From positions 36,347 to 100,346 of the forward strand of contig JBFXCU010000008.1 of assembly GCA_050181835.1 (NCBI GenBank): a stretch of DNA of 64,000 bases, read 5' to 3'. The notes beneath the pieces were generated by a model. The model did not search any database, was not told the origin of the DNA, and saw only the letters and a list, made by a program, of their open reading frames with translations. Source of the stretch: CAILZL01 sp050181835. GTDB lineage: Bacteria; Pseudomonadota; Gammaproteobacteria; Steroidobacterales; Steroidobacteraceae. Shown one piece after another: positions 35,761 to 44,348 of the stretch; the first letter of the stretch is position 1, and the number at the start of each line of letters is the position of its first letter. The translations under genes and the position numbers were made by a program.

Positions 35761-36280
35761 TCCGTTGATCTTACCTTCTGGCGCGGCATCAGTCGCCGTA
35801 ATGCGGGTGGCTGATATTGATACCGCGTGCTTAAGTGCTTTGCTACTGCGCTTTGGTCTGCGCACGATCAATGTTGAGTTGACTGCTGCCATCCCTGGTT
35901 CTTACTGGGGTGATAGTGAAGCTGGTTTGATTACAACGCAGCTATATTTTCGTGCCGATACGCCTTTGCAGTCGGTGCTACACGAGGCCTGTCACTTTAT
36001 CTGCATGGATACGGCCAGGCGAGCTTCGCTGCTTCGCGATGCAGGTGGTGATTATGATGAGGAAAATGCAGTGTGTTACTTGCAAATACTGCTGTCAGAG
36101 TACGTACCTGAATTTGGTCGTACGCGCATGTTGGCTGACATGGATGCCTGGGGTTACACCTTCCGTCTCGGTTCCGCGCGTGCGTGGTTTGAGCAAGAGG
36201 CTGATGCTGCGCGGCAGTGGTTATTGAACGCGAGCTTGATTGATACAGCAGAGCAACCGACTTGGTGTGTCAGGGCATAA
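35729..36280 (+). CDS. HExxH-containing protein of unknown function (putative metallopeptidase fold)
   Basis: A 183-residue protein starting at ATG 35729 (an in-frame ATG at 35717 is the alternative), overlapping the Hpt gene by about 30 bases. It has the zincin-type motif H85-E86-A-C-H89 (SVLHEACHFICMD), and about 22 residues later DYDEENAVCYLQILL, where E111 or E112 could be the third metal ligand. No signal peptide or membrane helix is visible. The N-terminal part is a beta-rich segment ending in TTQLYFRADTPL. I do not recognise a characterised family. Confidence 0.7.
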   Translation: MPNNKPVLLPDPLILPSGAASVAVMRVADIDTACLSALLLRFGLRTINVELTAAIPGSYWGDSEAGLITTQLYFRADTPLQSVLHEACHFICMDTARRASLLRDAGGDYDEENAVCYLQILLSEYVPEFGRTRMLADMDAWGYTFRLGSARAWFEQEADAARQWLLNASLIDTAEQPTWCVRA

Positions 36281-36624
36281 CCTGCGTCAGTACCACTATT
36301 TTTTGATTGGAGTTGTGGTCTCGATAGCGGAGACGGCGCGATTTCGTAGTCCACATGTTTGCTTAGCCCAAACACAGGCTGATTGCTGCTGGGTGGCAAT
36401 GATTGGCCCACCGTGGTGGCGTGATGAATAGATGTATAAAAATTGGTGTAATCACCAATCAGTGCGGGCAACTTGGATTCTTCGATTCGCCATGCGTGTA
36501 TCGCTGCCATGCGCATTAACGCGGAACTGACAGGTTGGCCGCAATCTCATTGGATGCCTCGCTTGCGCAGGCAGGATGAATCTGCGACTGGATATTAACG
36601 TTGAGCTGGGTTCCAGCTTGGACA
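36281..36624 (+). other. Convergent intergenic region without a recognisable gene
   Basis: The 344 bases between the HExxH gene (plus) and the proline iminopeptidase gene (minus) contain short frames on both strands, but none has a credible start, composition or similarity I can recognise. The only structure I see is the hairpin at 36436-36459 and a short dyad (GAGCTGG / CCAGCTT) near 36602, just after the iminopeptidase stop. Confidence 0.6.
36436..36459 (-). terminator. Probable Rho-independent terminator for the minus-strand pip transcript
   Basis: Read on the minus strand, a perfect seven-base stem ATTGGTG / CACCAAT with loop ATTA is followed by TTTTTATA. It lies about 165 bases after the pip stop codon. 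The stem is only moderately GC-rich, so the call is tentative. Confidence 0.45.
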
Positions 36625-37587
36625 TCAACGGAACCCATCCGTTGCGCTAATCAATGCATGGGTATTGCCAGCTTCGAATGCAGAGTGCCCAGCATCGGGT
36701 GTGACATGAAATGTCGCTTCTGGCCAAGTCTGATGTAGTTCCCATGCAGTTTGCATGGGACACACCACATCGTAGCGTCCTTGTACAATCACGCCGGGAA
36801 TATGCCGAATTCGCTGCATGTTTTTCAGCAAGTAATCGTCACTGGAGAAAAAACCTTTGTTGACGAAGTAATGACATTCAATACGTGCTACCGCGATAGC
36901 AAAATCTGCATTGCCCCAATTCTTGATATTGGTTTCATTGGGATGCAGGAAACTGGTGGCTGCTTCCCAGATGGCCCAGGCTTTGGCGGCAGCAAGCTGT
37001 TGCGCATAGTCATGGCTGATTAAGCGCTTATAGAACGCACTGATTAAATCATGTCGTTCAGTGGCAGGAATGGCCGCTATATAGTCTGCATAACGCTCGG
37101 GATAAATCGCGCTGGCGCCATGCTGATAAAACCACTGTAGTTCCCACTGACGCAACAGAAAGATGCCGCGTAACACTAATTCACTGACTCGTTGCGGATG
37201 GGTTTGTGCGTAGGTCAATCCCAGCGTCGATCCCCATGAGCCACCAAACACCAACCATTTATCGATATGTAAATGTGTGCGTAGTGCTTCCATGTCGCTG
37301 ACCAAGTGCCAGGTCGTATTGTCCTCAAGACTGGCAGCTGGACGACTACGGCCACAGCCGCGTTGATCAAACACAATGATGCGATACGCCTGCGGATCAA
37401 AGAAGCGGCGTGATTGCGTGCCCGCACCTGCACCCGGCCCACCATGTACGAACACGGCTGGCTTGCCCTTTGGGTTGCCCGATTCTTCCCAGTAGATTTC
37501 GTGCACGGGTGAAACCCGCAGATGGCCGGAGCGATTTGCTTCGATAGCAGGATAGAGCGTGCGTAGCTCGGCAGAGGTGTAGATCAT
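36625..37587 (-). CDS. pip: Proline iminopeptidase
   Basis: Cytoplasmic alpha/beta-hydrolase of 320 residues (peptidase family S33) that removes N-terminal proline from peptides. Diagnostic features are the oxyanion motif HGGPG at 48-52, VFDQRGCGRS, and the nucleophile S117 in GGSWGSTL. The catalytic Asp is in VQGRYDVVCP (about 270) and the His in DAGHSAFE (about 298). Residue ECHYF near the lid is the Glu that recognises the free amino group. Length is normal. It is the last gene of a minus-strand series. Confidence 0.96.
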   Translation of the reverse strand: MIYTSAELRTLYPAIEANRSGHLRVSPVHEIYWEESGNPKGKPAVFVHGGPGAGAGTQSRRFFDPQAYRIIVFDQRGCGRSRPAASLEDNTTWHLVSDMEALRTHLHIDKWLVFGGSWGSTLGLTYAQTHPQRVSELVLRGIFLLRQWELQWFYQHGASAIYPERYADYIAAIPATERHDLISAFYKRLISHDYAQQLAAAKAWAIWEAATSFLHPNETNIKNWGNADFAIAVARIECHYFVNKGFFSSDDYLLKNMQRIRHIPGVIVQGRYDVVCPMQTAWELHQTWPEATFHVTPDAGHSAFEAGNTHALISATDGFR

Positions 37588-37624
37588 GTATTTGAGTGGT
37601 GAGGTAACCAGAATGGATTATGCA

Positions 37625-38425
37625 TTATTGAAGCGTTGCTCTTTGTGCCTGCTCACTCGACGCTTTTATATTGCTGCGACTCAAGGTGGCACTCGCTAAG
37701 CCGCAGGCCGCGAGAGTCCAGACAATAAGTGCACCAGAAGGTAAATCCAGCAGTGCCGACAATGCCAGTCCGGATGCATAGCCGATGACACCGATCATAT
37801 AGGCCTTGAAGTAACGCTGATTACCGGATTGCAGGCGCGTTGCCAAAGCCGGAATGATCAAGCTGGAAAACACCAGATAGACGCCCACCAGCTGCACTGA
37901 AGCGGTGACTGCCAGCGCGAACACGGCATAGAAGCCAAACCGGCCGAGCTTTTGTACCCAGCCGCGCCACAGCGCAAACACGATCACTGCGGACAGGCCG
38001 CCCAGCCATAGCAATTGTGAGTTGTTCACCCAAAGAATTTGTCCCACCAGCAGATCCTTCAGGTGTTCGCCACCATGTGGATTGTTGGCCAGCAGCAAGA
38101 TACCCGCGCAGGCTGCCAGAATAAACATCACGCCAATCAGCGCTTCTTGTTGTTCTGGCACCTTGCGTTCGGTCCAGGTAAGTAGCAACGCGCCGAGCAA
38201 GGCCGCAGTCACTGCCGCTGCTTGCACAGCAATGCCACCTTCAGGCAGATCCAGTGCATTGGCACCGATGACGCCGAGTCCGGCAATTTGCGCAATGGCT
38301 AAATCAATAAACACAATGCCACGATCAAGAACCTGCATACCCAACGGTACATGCGTAATCAGCACCAATAACCCGGCAATGAAAGCGGAGCCAAGGATAC
38401 TCCAGCTCAATGCATCCCAGTTCAT
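37625..38425 (-). CDS. ABC-3 family metal transporter permease (ZnuB/MntB-like)
   Basis: Membrane subunit of a zinc/manganese uptake ABC transporter, 266 residues with about eight hydrophobic helices. Family features are VPLGMQVLDRGIVFIDLAIAQ near the start and the VQLVGVYLVFSSLIIPALAT block. It overlaps the binding-protein gene upstream by four bases (ATGA). No ATPase gene of this system is present in the window, so the transporter is incomplete here or uses a subunit encoded elsewhere. Confidence 0.88.
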   Translation of the reverse strand: MNWDALSWSILGSAFIAGLLVLITHVPLGMQVLDRGIVFIDLAIAQIAGLGVIGANALDLPEGGIAVQAAAVTAALLGALLLTWTERKVPEQQEALIGVMFILAACAGILLLANNPHGGEHLKDLLVGQILWVNNSQLLWLGGLSAVIVFALWRGWVQKLGRFGFYAVFALAVTASVQLVGVYLVFSSLIIPALATRLQSGNQRYFKAYMIGVIGYASGLALSALLDLPSGALIVWTLAACGLASATLSRSNIKASSEQAQRATLQ

Positions 38426-39339
38426 GGTGCTGTCCCTGCCGCCAACAAGCGCGCCACAGTATCGTCAAACAAACCAAATAAATCCTTCGCACGGTCAGTT
38501 CCACCTACGGTGAAGGGCACTTTAACAGCGGGAATGCCGGCATTTTTGTTCAGCCACTCAGCTGGCTTCGGATCCTGATAGGCGGAGTAAAGCGTCATGC
38601 GCGCTGGTGCGCTTTTGAGTGAACTAAGTACTTCTTGTAAATGCGAGGCAGTGGGCTCCACACCGGGTTTGGGTTCCAGCACGGCTACTTCATTCAGGCT
38701 TAGCCAGTCGTACAAATAAACAAACGCCTTGTGCTGCGACACCACGGCCACACCGCGCAGTGGTGCTGCTTGCGCTGTCCAACGTGTTATTGCCTGTTGC
38801 CAGCGTTGTGAGAAGTTCCTCAGTCGTTGTGCATACACGTGCGCATGCGCTGCGTCGAGCTGCTGCAGTCGCGCACCCAGCGCGGTAGCCACCAACTCGA
38901 TGTTGCGTGGGTCGGTCTGGATGTGCGGATTACCTGCGGCGTGGACATCGCCCTGTGCGCGATCTAGCTGCGTAGGGACATCTAGTTTGTGTACATAGTC
39001 GGCCGCTGCAAAATTGCCGGGTTGGCCATTCTGTACTTTGGCGTTACCCGACTGCTGTAGTAATACGGGTAACCAGCCAATTTCCAGTTCGGCACCGGTG
39101 CATACCACCAGATCAGCATTGCGGGCGCGGGCGATCAAGCTGGGTTTGGCTTGAATTTGATGTGGATCCTGCAGTGCGCTAGTGGCCACTGATACATCAA
39201 CCAGCTTGCCGCCAAGCTCCTGCGCCAGTGCCCCCCATTCCGGTTCGCAGGCAAATACATGCAACGCTGCTTGCGCGGGCAGGCCGAGTAGTAATAACGG
39301 TATGGCCAGCAAGGCTAAAAGTTTTTTATGAATCAACAT
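38422..39339 (-). CDS. Zinc/manganese-type periplasmic metal-binding protein (ZnuA-like)
   Basis: Cluster A-I substrate-binding protein of 305 residues. A signal peptide (MLIHKKLLALLAIPLLLLGL, cleavage near AQA) precedes the mature domain. Metal-ligand histidines fall in DPHQIQAKP, GNPHIQTDP and VVSQHKAFVYLYDW, and PGVEPTASHLQEVL matches the family's C-lobe motif. There is no His-rich loop as in E. coli ZnuA. It is co-translated with the permease and lies 24 bases after an outer-membrane protein gene. Confidence 0.88.
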   Translation of the reverse strand: MLIHKKLLALLAIPLLLLGLPAQAALHVFACEPEWGALAQELGGKLVDVSVATSALQDPHQIQAKPSLIARARNADLVVCTGAELEIGWLPVLLQQSGNAKVQNGQPGNFAAADYVHKLDVPTQLDRAQGDVHAAGNPHIQTDPRNIELVATALGARLQQLDAAHAHVYAQRLRNFSQRWQQAITRWTAQAAPLRGVAVVSQHKAFVYLYDWLSLNEVAVLEPKPGVEPTASHLQEVLSSLKSAPARMTLYSAYQDPKPAEWLNKNAGIPAVKVPFTVGGTDRAKDLFGLFDDTVARLLAAGTAP

Positions 39340-39363
39340 ACATGCTCCGGATTGGGTGAAGAC

Positions 39364-40740
39364 TCAATAGTTATGTGCGCCGTGCGCACCGAGACTCATC
39401 TGGTATTGCAACAACACCTGGTTGTCAGCGACAGTGCCGCGCGAGTAGTCGCGCGCAAACTGCAAGCGCATGCGTGAAAATTCACTGGGACTGAAGTCAA
39501 ACATCGCGGTGTGCTTGCGTGGCTGTTCGCCGTTGATCGCCAACGCAGCGGCATTGACGCCGTATGCGGGCGTGCCGGCATTCAGACGCTCAGTACGCAA
39601 GCCCACTCGCCAGTGCGGTATGAACTGATAAATACCTTGTACATACCAACCGGATTGAGTGGCGTGATAGTCATCGGCGAGATTGATGCCTTCCACGTCA
39701 TAGTTAAGTACACCGCGTCGCGTACTCCGCAGGTATTCACCTTGTAGTTTGAAGTTAGTGTGAATCGCGTTGCCATGCGGTGCCCATTTCCACACCCCAT
39801 CTACTACCCACACTCGCGTGCTGCCGGTGAAGGTGTTACTGATTGGATTGTCGGTTGCATCAAATGCGACTAATTGCTGATCGGCGGCTTTGGCGTTCAA
39901 GGTAGATATCCCGGCACGCCAGCTGTTGCTATCTCCGATATCACCGCCGGTATGCAGCATCAGCGCAGTCATGCCCGCGCCATTGCGCTGGTTATCACCG
40001 CCCGGATAGCTGCGACCCTTGCCCGCTTCGGCACCCAATTCAATGAATTGATCGGTGGGTGCCAGCAAATTGAGTTGCACGCCATCGTCACCATACTGAG
40101 TACCGAGCAAAGCTTGATAGGCCAGCGGGTTATCAACGAAGTCCCACGTATGCGCATGCTGTGCGTTGAGATAACCGATGCCAGAGAAGAAGCGACCCGC
40201 CTTGACGGTAAAGCCATGTCCCAGCGATGTGGTCTGCACATACGCTTCTTCAACCGAGACCGTGTTATCAGGATGCAGCGCGATGTTGGCTGCGCCGCGT
40301 AACCAGGGATCGATGCTCGCCGCCAACCCGAATTCCGATTCGGCAAGATTGAAGCCGCGCTCGCCGGGGCCAGCTTCGGCATTAACTGGCAACTGAAAGC
40401 CGGTGATGTGGTAGTTCGCGGGATCTATGGAGGTGTGCACGTAACCTCCGGAAAGAATCAGCGACATCGCTGGATTGAATGCGTTGGCACCTCCTGTAAC
40501 TGCCGGGATAGTGGCGGATGCTGGTGCTGCCTGCGAATTGCTTGCAGCTAACGAGTTGAGGTACCCCGTCGTTTGCAGTCGGCTTTCTAGCGCCTGCAAG
40601 CGAGCTTCGTAATCAGCTCGCAGAGCGCTAACTTCCTTTCTAAGTGCCTGAATTTCATCGGTGGTGGGGGATGTCTGGGCAACGCCAATCAAGGGCGTGC
40701 CCAAGGCAATCGCAATGATTGCGGGCATGAGTTTTTTCAT
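39364..40740 (-). CDS. Outer-membrane beta-barrel porin-like protein, probably metal-uptake associated
   Basis: A 458-residue protein starting at 40740 (the frame opens at 40764). The signal peptide is MKKLMPAIIAIALGTPLIG, cleaved near VAQ. A short coiled coil follows (TDEIQALRKEVSALRADYE), then a long barrel of alternating aromatic strands such as RGFNLAESEFGLAASIDPWL and GFTVKAGRFFSGIGYLN. The C-terminus is LQYQMSLGAHGAHNY. Proteins of this design are often encoded beside ZnuA-like genes; the metal link is inferred from operon position. Several His residues in HAHTWDF and GAHGAH may contact metal. Confidence 0.75.
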   Translation of the reverse strand: MKKLMPAIIAIALGTPLIGVAQTSPTTDEIQALRKEVSALRADYEARLQALESRLQTTGYLNSLAASNSQAAPASATIPAVTGGANAFNPAMSLILSGGYVHTSIDPANYHITGFQLPVNAEAGPGERGFNLAESEFGLAASIDPWLRGAANIALHPDNTVSVEEAYVQTTSLGHGFTVKAGRFFSGIGYLNAQHAHTWDFVDNPLAYQALLGTQYGDDGVQLNLLAPTDQFIELGAEAGKGRSYPGGDNQRNGAGMTALMLHTGGDIGDSNSWRAGISTLNAKAADQQLVAFDATDNPISNTFTGSTRVWVVDGVWKWAPHGNAIHTNFKLQGEYLRSTRRGVLNYDVEGINLADDYHATQSGWYVQGIYQFIPHWRVGLRTERLNAGTPAYGVNAAALAINGEQPRKHTAMFDFSPSEFSRMRLQFARDYSRGTVADNQVLLQYQMSLGAHGAHNY

Positions 40741-40809
40741 GGAACCTATTCCGAACAATGACAATGAGCAAGACCGAGCTGCGCGTGCGCAGTCAGAGCG
40801 GTACGAACG

Positions 40810-41166
40810 TCAGTTCAGAATGGTAGGAGGAGCGCGGCTTTGATATGAATGTGCGGCGAATATATAGTCGACGTGTGCAATAGGCAGCTGTGGTGATGCA
40901 GCGGGCGACAGGATTGCAGCAGATACGATAGCGCCAATCAGTACTGCACCGCCCATCACGGTCTGTGCACCCAGGCAAATGCCGCAGTGGTCGGTATGGA
41001 GAACAGACTGCATCTCAGCATTGTTTGCCGTCACCTGCACGTGCGACAGCGAATGCATCAGCGCAGCGGTCTGCGCCAGTGGCAGCATTAGCGCAAGGCT
41101 CAGCAGCCACACAACGCGGCAACGTGAAAACTTGGCAGAAAGCAGGCTGACCATGGGCCGGATCAT
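40810..41166 (-). CDS. Small DUF2946-like His/Cys protein
   Basis: A 118-residue membrane-anchored or exported protein. The N-terminal hydrophobic helix (VVWLLSLALMLPLAQTAALM) is followed by HSLSH, then HTDHCGICLGA and a second hydrophobic stretch (AVLIGAIVSAAIL), ending RAPPTILN. The HxxHCxxC cluster could bind metal. The layout resembles DUF2946-type proteins found in metal-related operons. It precedes the porin and ZnuA-like genes on the same strand, about 70 bases upstream. The function is unknown. Confidence 0.65.
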   Translation of the reverse strand: MIRPMVSLLSAKFSRCRVVWLLSLALMLPLAQTAALMHSLSHVQVTANNAEMQSVLHTDHCGICLGAQTVMGGAVLIGAIVSAAILSPAASPQLPIAHVDYIFAAHSYQSRAPPTILN

Positions 41167-41262
41167 AACTGATTGTCACCGCAACCGGATTGCCAATATG
41201 ACTGGTTTGGTCTGAGCTGCCAGCGCGGCTATGATGCCGACCTGCTTCAACATTTTAAGAAA

Positions 41263-42291
41263 ATGAAATTCAACGCCGACAACCTGCCTGCACAGCTCAA
41301 GAAATCATTGCCGCCTATCTGCCTGCTTACCGGTGACGAGCCGTTGTTATTGGGCGAGGCCTGCGATGTGCTGCGTATGGCGGCGCGCGAACGCGGTTTC
41401 AGTGAGCGTCAGGTTTTGTTTGTCGAGCGAGGCTTTGACTGGCAACAATTGCGTGCGGCTACCCAAGAGATGTCCCTGTTTGCCGAACAGCGGGTGATTG
41501 AGGTGCGACTGGCAGGTGCCAGTCCCGGCAATGACGGCGCTGCGGTATTGGTGGACATTGCCGCGCAGGCCGCCAGCGATCTCCTGATTATGGTGGTAGC
41601 GGACAAACTGGATTCGCGTTCACTGTCCACCAAATGGGTGAAAGCTATAGAGACTCATGGTTGGCTGGTGCAAGTCTGGCCGGTAGAGATGGCGCAACTG
41701 CCAGCCTGGATCGAACGTCGCTTGCAACGCGCCGGTTTGCGTGCCGAGCCCGGCGCGGCACAGCTGATTGCCGAACGAATGGAGGGCAATTTGCTGGCCG
41801 CGCAGCAGGAAATCGACAAACTGGCGCTGTTGCATCCGGGCATGACTCTGACTAGCGAAAACGTCATGGATGCTGTCGCCGATAGTGCGCGTTACGACGT
41901 GTTGCAGTTGGGTATCGCCGCCATGCAGGGCCAATCGGCGCGAGCCTTGCACATTCTGGAAGGACTGAAAGAGGAGGGCATCGCCACCACGCTGGTGTTG
42001 TGGGGCGTGCACAAAGATCTGCAATGGCTGGCGCGCGCCGCATTTGCGATGAGCAAGGGTCAGAGTGCCGACTCGGCAATTTATGGTTCCGGTGCGTGGC
42101 GGCCCCGGCACGCAGCCATGAAACAGGCGCTGGCACGGCTGAAATTATCGCCGCTGCGGGCCATGTTGGTGGATGCCGCGCAGGTGGATGCTGCGATCAA
42201 GGGGGTCAATAAACGCGATCCATGGGTGGAACTACGCGGTTTGGTGGCGCGATTGTCGGGGGTGAGGCTGGCGCGGCCCCGGCTGATATAG
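41263..42291 (+). CDS. holA: DNA polymerase III subunit delta
   Basis: Clamp-loader subunit of 342 residues. Start ATG 41263 (MKFNADNLPAQLKKSLPPIC) is preferred over the frame from 41173. Visible blocks are LLTGDEPLLLGEACDVLR, VIEVRLAGASPGNDGAAVLV, VWPVEMAQLPAWIERRL and DVLQLGIAAMQGQSARALHI. In many relatives it directly follows lptE; here a 5.9-kb accessory segment separates them. It lies 82 bases before nadD. Confidence 0.93.
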   Translation: MKFNADNLPAQLKKSLPPICLLTGDEPLLLGEACDVLRMAARERGFSERQVLFVERGFDWQQLRAATQEMSLFAEQRVIEVRLAGASPGNDGAAVLVDIAAQAASDLLIMVVADKLDSRSLSTKWVKAIETHGWLVQVWPVEMAQLPAWIERRLQRAGLRAEPGAAQLIAERMEGNLLAAQQEIDKLALLHPGMTLTSENVMDAVADSARYDVLQLGIAAMQGQSARALHILEGLKEEGIATTLVLWGVHKDLQWLARAAFAMSKGQSADSAIYGSGAWRPRHAAMKQALARLKLSPLRAMLVDAAQVDAAIKGVNKRDPWVELRGLVARLSGVRLARPRLI

Positions 42292-42373
42292 TGTTCATCA
42301 CAATTGTTTGCGACACGAATGCCCAAGTTTTCTTACACTAGGCGCTTTCGTCTACTCAATATATCTGACCTCA

Positions 42374-43021
42374 ATGCACCCAATCGGAATTTTCGGCGGT
42401 ACTTTTGACCCGATCCACTACGGCCATCTGCGTAGCGCCTTTGAACTGTTGCAGGCGCTGTGCCTGAGCGAAGTGCGATTTATGCCAGCGGGTGACCCGC
42501 CGCATCGTGATGCCACCGTTGCCAGCCCAGAGCTACGCCTGCAAATGGTCAAGGCGGCGATTGGTCAGCAAGCGGGCTTTAATGTCGATGACCGTGAAAT
42601 GCGCCGCGCTGGCCCGTCTTATTCTGTGGATACGCTAGCTGAGCTGCGCGCTGAACTGCCCGAGCGCTCCCTGTGTTTAATCGTCGGGATGGATGCCTTC
42701 CTCGGCTTGCCGCAATGGCACCAATGGCAAGACATTCTCAAGCTGGCGCACCTGGTGGTAGCGCATCGTCCGGGTTGGCGTGCCCCCACCATGGGGCCGT
42801 TGGGCGAGTTGCTGGTGGATGGCGGTACTGGCCGCGTGGCGGATTTGCATGAAGCCAAAGCCGGCAAGATATTCATCCACGCCGTTACTCAGCTGGAAAT
42901 TTCATCGACTGAAGTGCGCAATCTCATCGCCTCAGGACGCGACCCGCGTTACCTGATGCCGGATGCGGTGTGCGATATCATTCAACACTCCGCATGCTAC
43001 ATGCGTCCGCCCAAGCAATAG
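42374..43021 (+). CDS. nadD: Nicotinate-nucleotide adenylyltransferase
   Basis: Enzyme of NAD biosynthesis that joins nicotinate mononucleotide and ATP, 215 residues. ATG 42374 gives the expected start MHPIGIFGGTFDPIHYGHL, with the nucleotidyltransferase motif GGTFDPIHxGH. The C-terminal ISSTEVRNLIASGRD carries the SSTxxR motif. Typical betaproteobacterial clusters place proA before nadD; it is absent here, as in gammaproteobacteria. Confidence 0.97.
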   Translation: MHPIGIFGGTFDPIHYGHLRSAFELLQALCLSEVRFMPAGDPPHRDATVASPELRLQMVKAAIGQQAGFNVDDREMRRAGPSYSVDTLAELRAELPERSLCLIVGMDAFLGLPQWHQWQDILKLAHLVVAHRPGWRAPTMGPLGELLVDGGTGRVADLHEAKAGKIFIHAVTQLEISSTEVRNLIASGRDPRYLMPDAVCDIIQHSACYMRPPKQ

Positions 43022-43060
43022 CTTATTTGTCTTACTGCATCGATTTTCCACTGAGGTCAC

Positions 43061-43645
43061 ATGGCAACTGCCAAAAAGAAATCTACCAAGTCCAAGGTTG
43101 CTACTAAGAAACGCGTGGTCAAAAAAACTGTCGTAACAGCCAAGCCTGCTTACAAAAAAACGGCGCTCAAAAAACCGTTACGCAAGCCAGCAGCAAAAAA
43201 AATGCCAGCCAAAAAGTCAGTCGCGAAAAAAACCACTGTCAAAAAAGCAGTCAAGAAAGTAGCGGCCAAGCGTGCTGTCAGCAGCAAAGCGAAGTTGGTC
43301 AAGTCGCCATTGGTAAAAGTGGTCGAAGCGGCGCTGGCTGATATGAAGGCGGTGAACATCACCACACTGGATGTGCGTGGTCTTACCGACATTGCAGATA
43401 TCATGATTATCGCTAGTGGTAATTCGGATCGTCACGTGAAGTCCATTGCCGAGCGCGTTGGTTATGACGCCAAGAAAGCAGGCTTTCACGCCATGGGTGT
43501 GGAAGGTGAGCGCGACGGCGAATGGGCGTTGGTGGATCTGAATGATGTCATCGTTCACGTGATGCTGCCGCGAGTGCGGGAGTTCTATCGGCTGGAAAGT
43601 CTGTGGGATATTAGCGCTGCACGTCGCGAAGCGTCCAAAGGCTAA
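43061..43645 (+). CDS. rsfS: Ribosomal silencing factor RsfS with a histone-H1-like N-terminal extension
   Basis: The C-terminal 110 residues (VKVVEAALADMKAVNITTLD ... ADIMIIASGNSDRHVKSIAE ... GEWALVDLNDVIVHVMLP) form a complete RsfS/Iojap domain, which binds ribosomal protein L14 and blocks subunit joining. The protein is 194 residues because about 80 residues precede it. These are almost only Lys, Ala, Val, Thr and Pro in repeated A-K-K patterns, like the tails of AlgP or H1-like proteins. The single ATG at 43061 begins this tail and there is no later in-frame ATG before the domain, so the extension appears genuine. It is followed by rlmH. Confidence 0.92.
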   Translation: MATAKKKSTKSKVATKKRVVKKTVVTAKPAYKKTALKKPLRKPAAKKMPAKKSVAKKTTVKKAVKKVAAKRAVSSKAKLVKSPLVKVVEAALADMKAVNITTLDVRGLTDIADIMIIASGNSDRHVKSIAERVGYDAKKAGFHAMGVEGERDGEWALVDLNDVIVHVMLPRVREFYRLESLWDISAARREASKG

Positions 43646-43729
43646 GTTAACCATTGAGTGGTGCGGTATTTAAGCTGCTCCACAATGAAGGCTTAGCAGA
43701 GACATGATGCAGTTTGGTAAACAGGTGCC

Positions 43730-44197
43730 ATGAATCTGCGGTTGATCGCTGCCGGCACGCGCATGCCCGCCTGGGTACAGGCGGGATATGACGATTACGC
43801 TAAAAGACTCACTCAAGACTACAAGCTGGAGTTGGTGGAGATTCAACTCGGCCAACGCAGCGGCGGCGATACAGTGCGCGCCACCGAAAAAGAAGGTGAG
43901 CGCATGCTGGCTGCGCTGGTCAACAACCCTTATGTGGTGGCATTGCAGGTGGGCGGTAAGCCGCTCAGTACCGAACAGTTGGCCCTTTTTCTACAGAAGC
44001 GAGCCCGCGACGGTAGAGCTGTCGCATTTTGCATCGGCGGACCGGAAGGTCTTGCGCCTGCGGTAGATGCACGTGCTGATCTGCGTTGGTCATTATCACC
44101 ATTGACCTTGCCGCATGCGTTAGTCAGAGTGATTGTGGCCGAGGCGCTGTATCGTGCGGTAATGGTGATCAAAGGGCATCCCTACCATCGTGCCTAA
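43730..44197 (+). CDS. rlmH: 23S rRNA pseudouridine-1915 N3-methyltransferase RlmH
   Basis: SPOUT methyltransferase of 155 residues acting on helix 69 of 23S rRNA. Motifs are MNLRLIAAGTRMPAWVQAGY, the SAM knot VAFCIGGPEGLAPAV and LSPLTLPHALVRVIVAEALY, and the typical C-terminal GHPYHRA. The rsfS-rlmH order is conserved across Pseudomonadota. Confidence 0.97.
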   Translation: MNLRLIAAGTRMPAWVQAGYDDYAKRLTQDYKLELVEIQLGQRSGGDTVRATEKEGERMLAALVNNPYVVALQVGGKPLSTEQLALFLQKRARDGRAVAFCIGGPEGLAPAVDARADLRWSLSPLTLPHALVRVIVAEALYRAVMVIKGHPYHRA

Positions 44198-44348
44198 GGA
44201 AGGTTTGTTTAATTCATTTTCGCCATTACCGCGAAGGCGGGAGTTCAGTGTATGTGCGGCAAGCAGGGTTAGGTGCATCATCAGCTCAGCCCTGCTAGCG
44301 TTACATCAATGTTTCAAGATTTCTGTAGTGGATAACGTGGGGGATAGC

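Noticed and set aside
36281..36624. Frames on both strands in the convergent region
   Set aside because: None has a plausible start or similarity and all are broken by the hairpin region; treated as non-coding.
40741..41262. Search for a Zur box around the metal-uptake genes
   Set aside because: No convincing GTTATNNTATAAC-like palindrome was seen in either short intergenic region; none is claimed.
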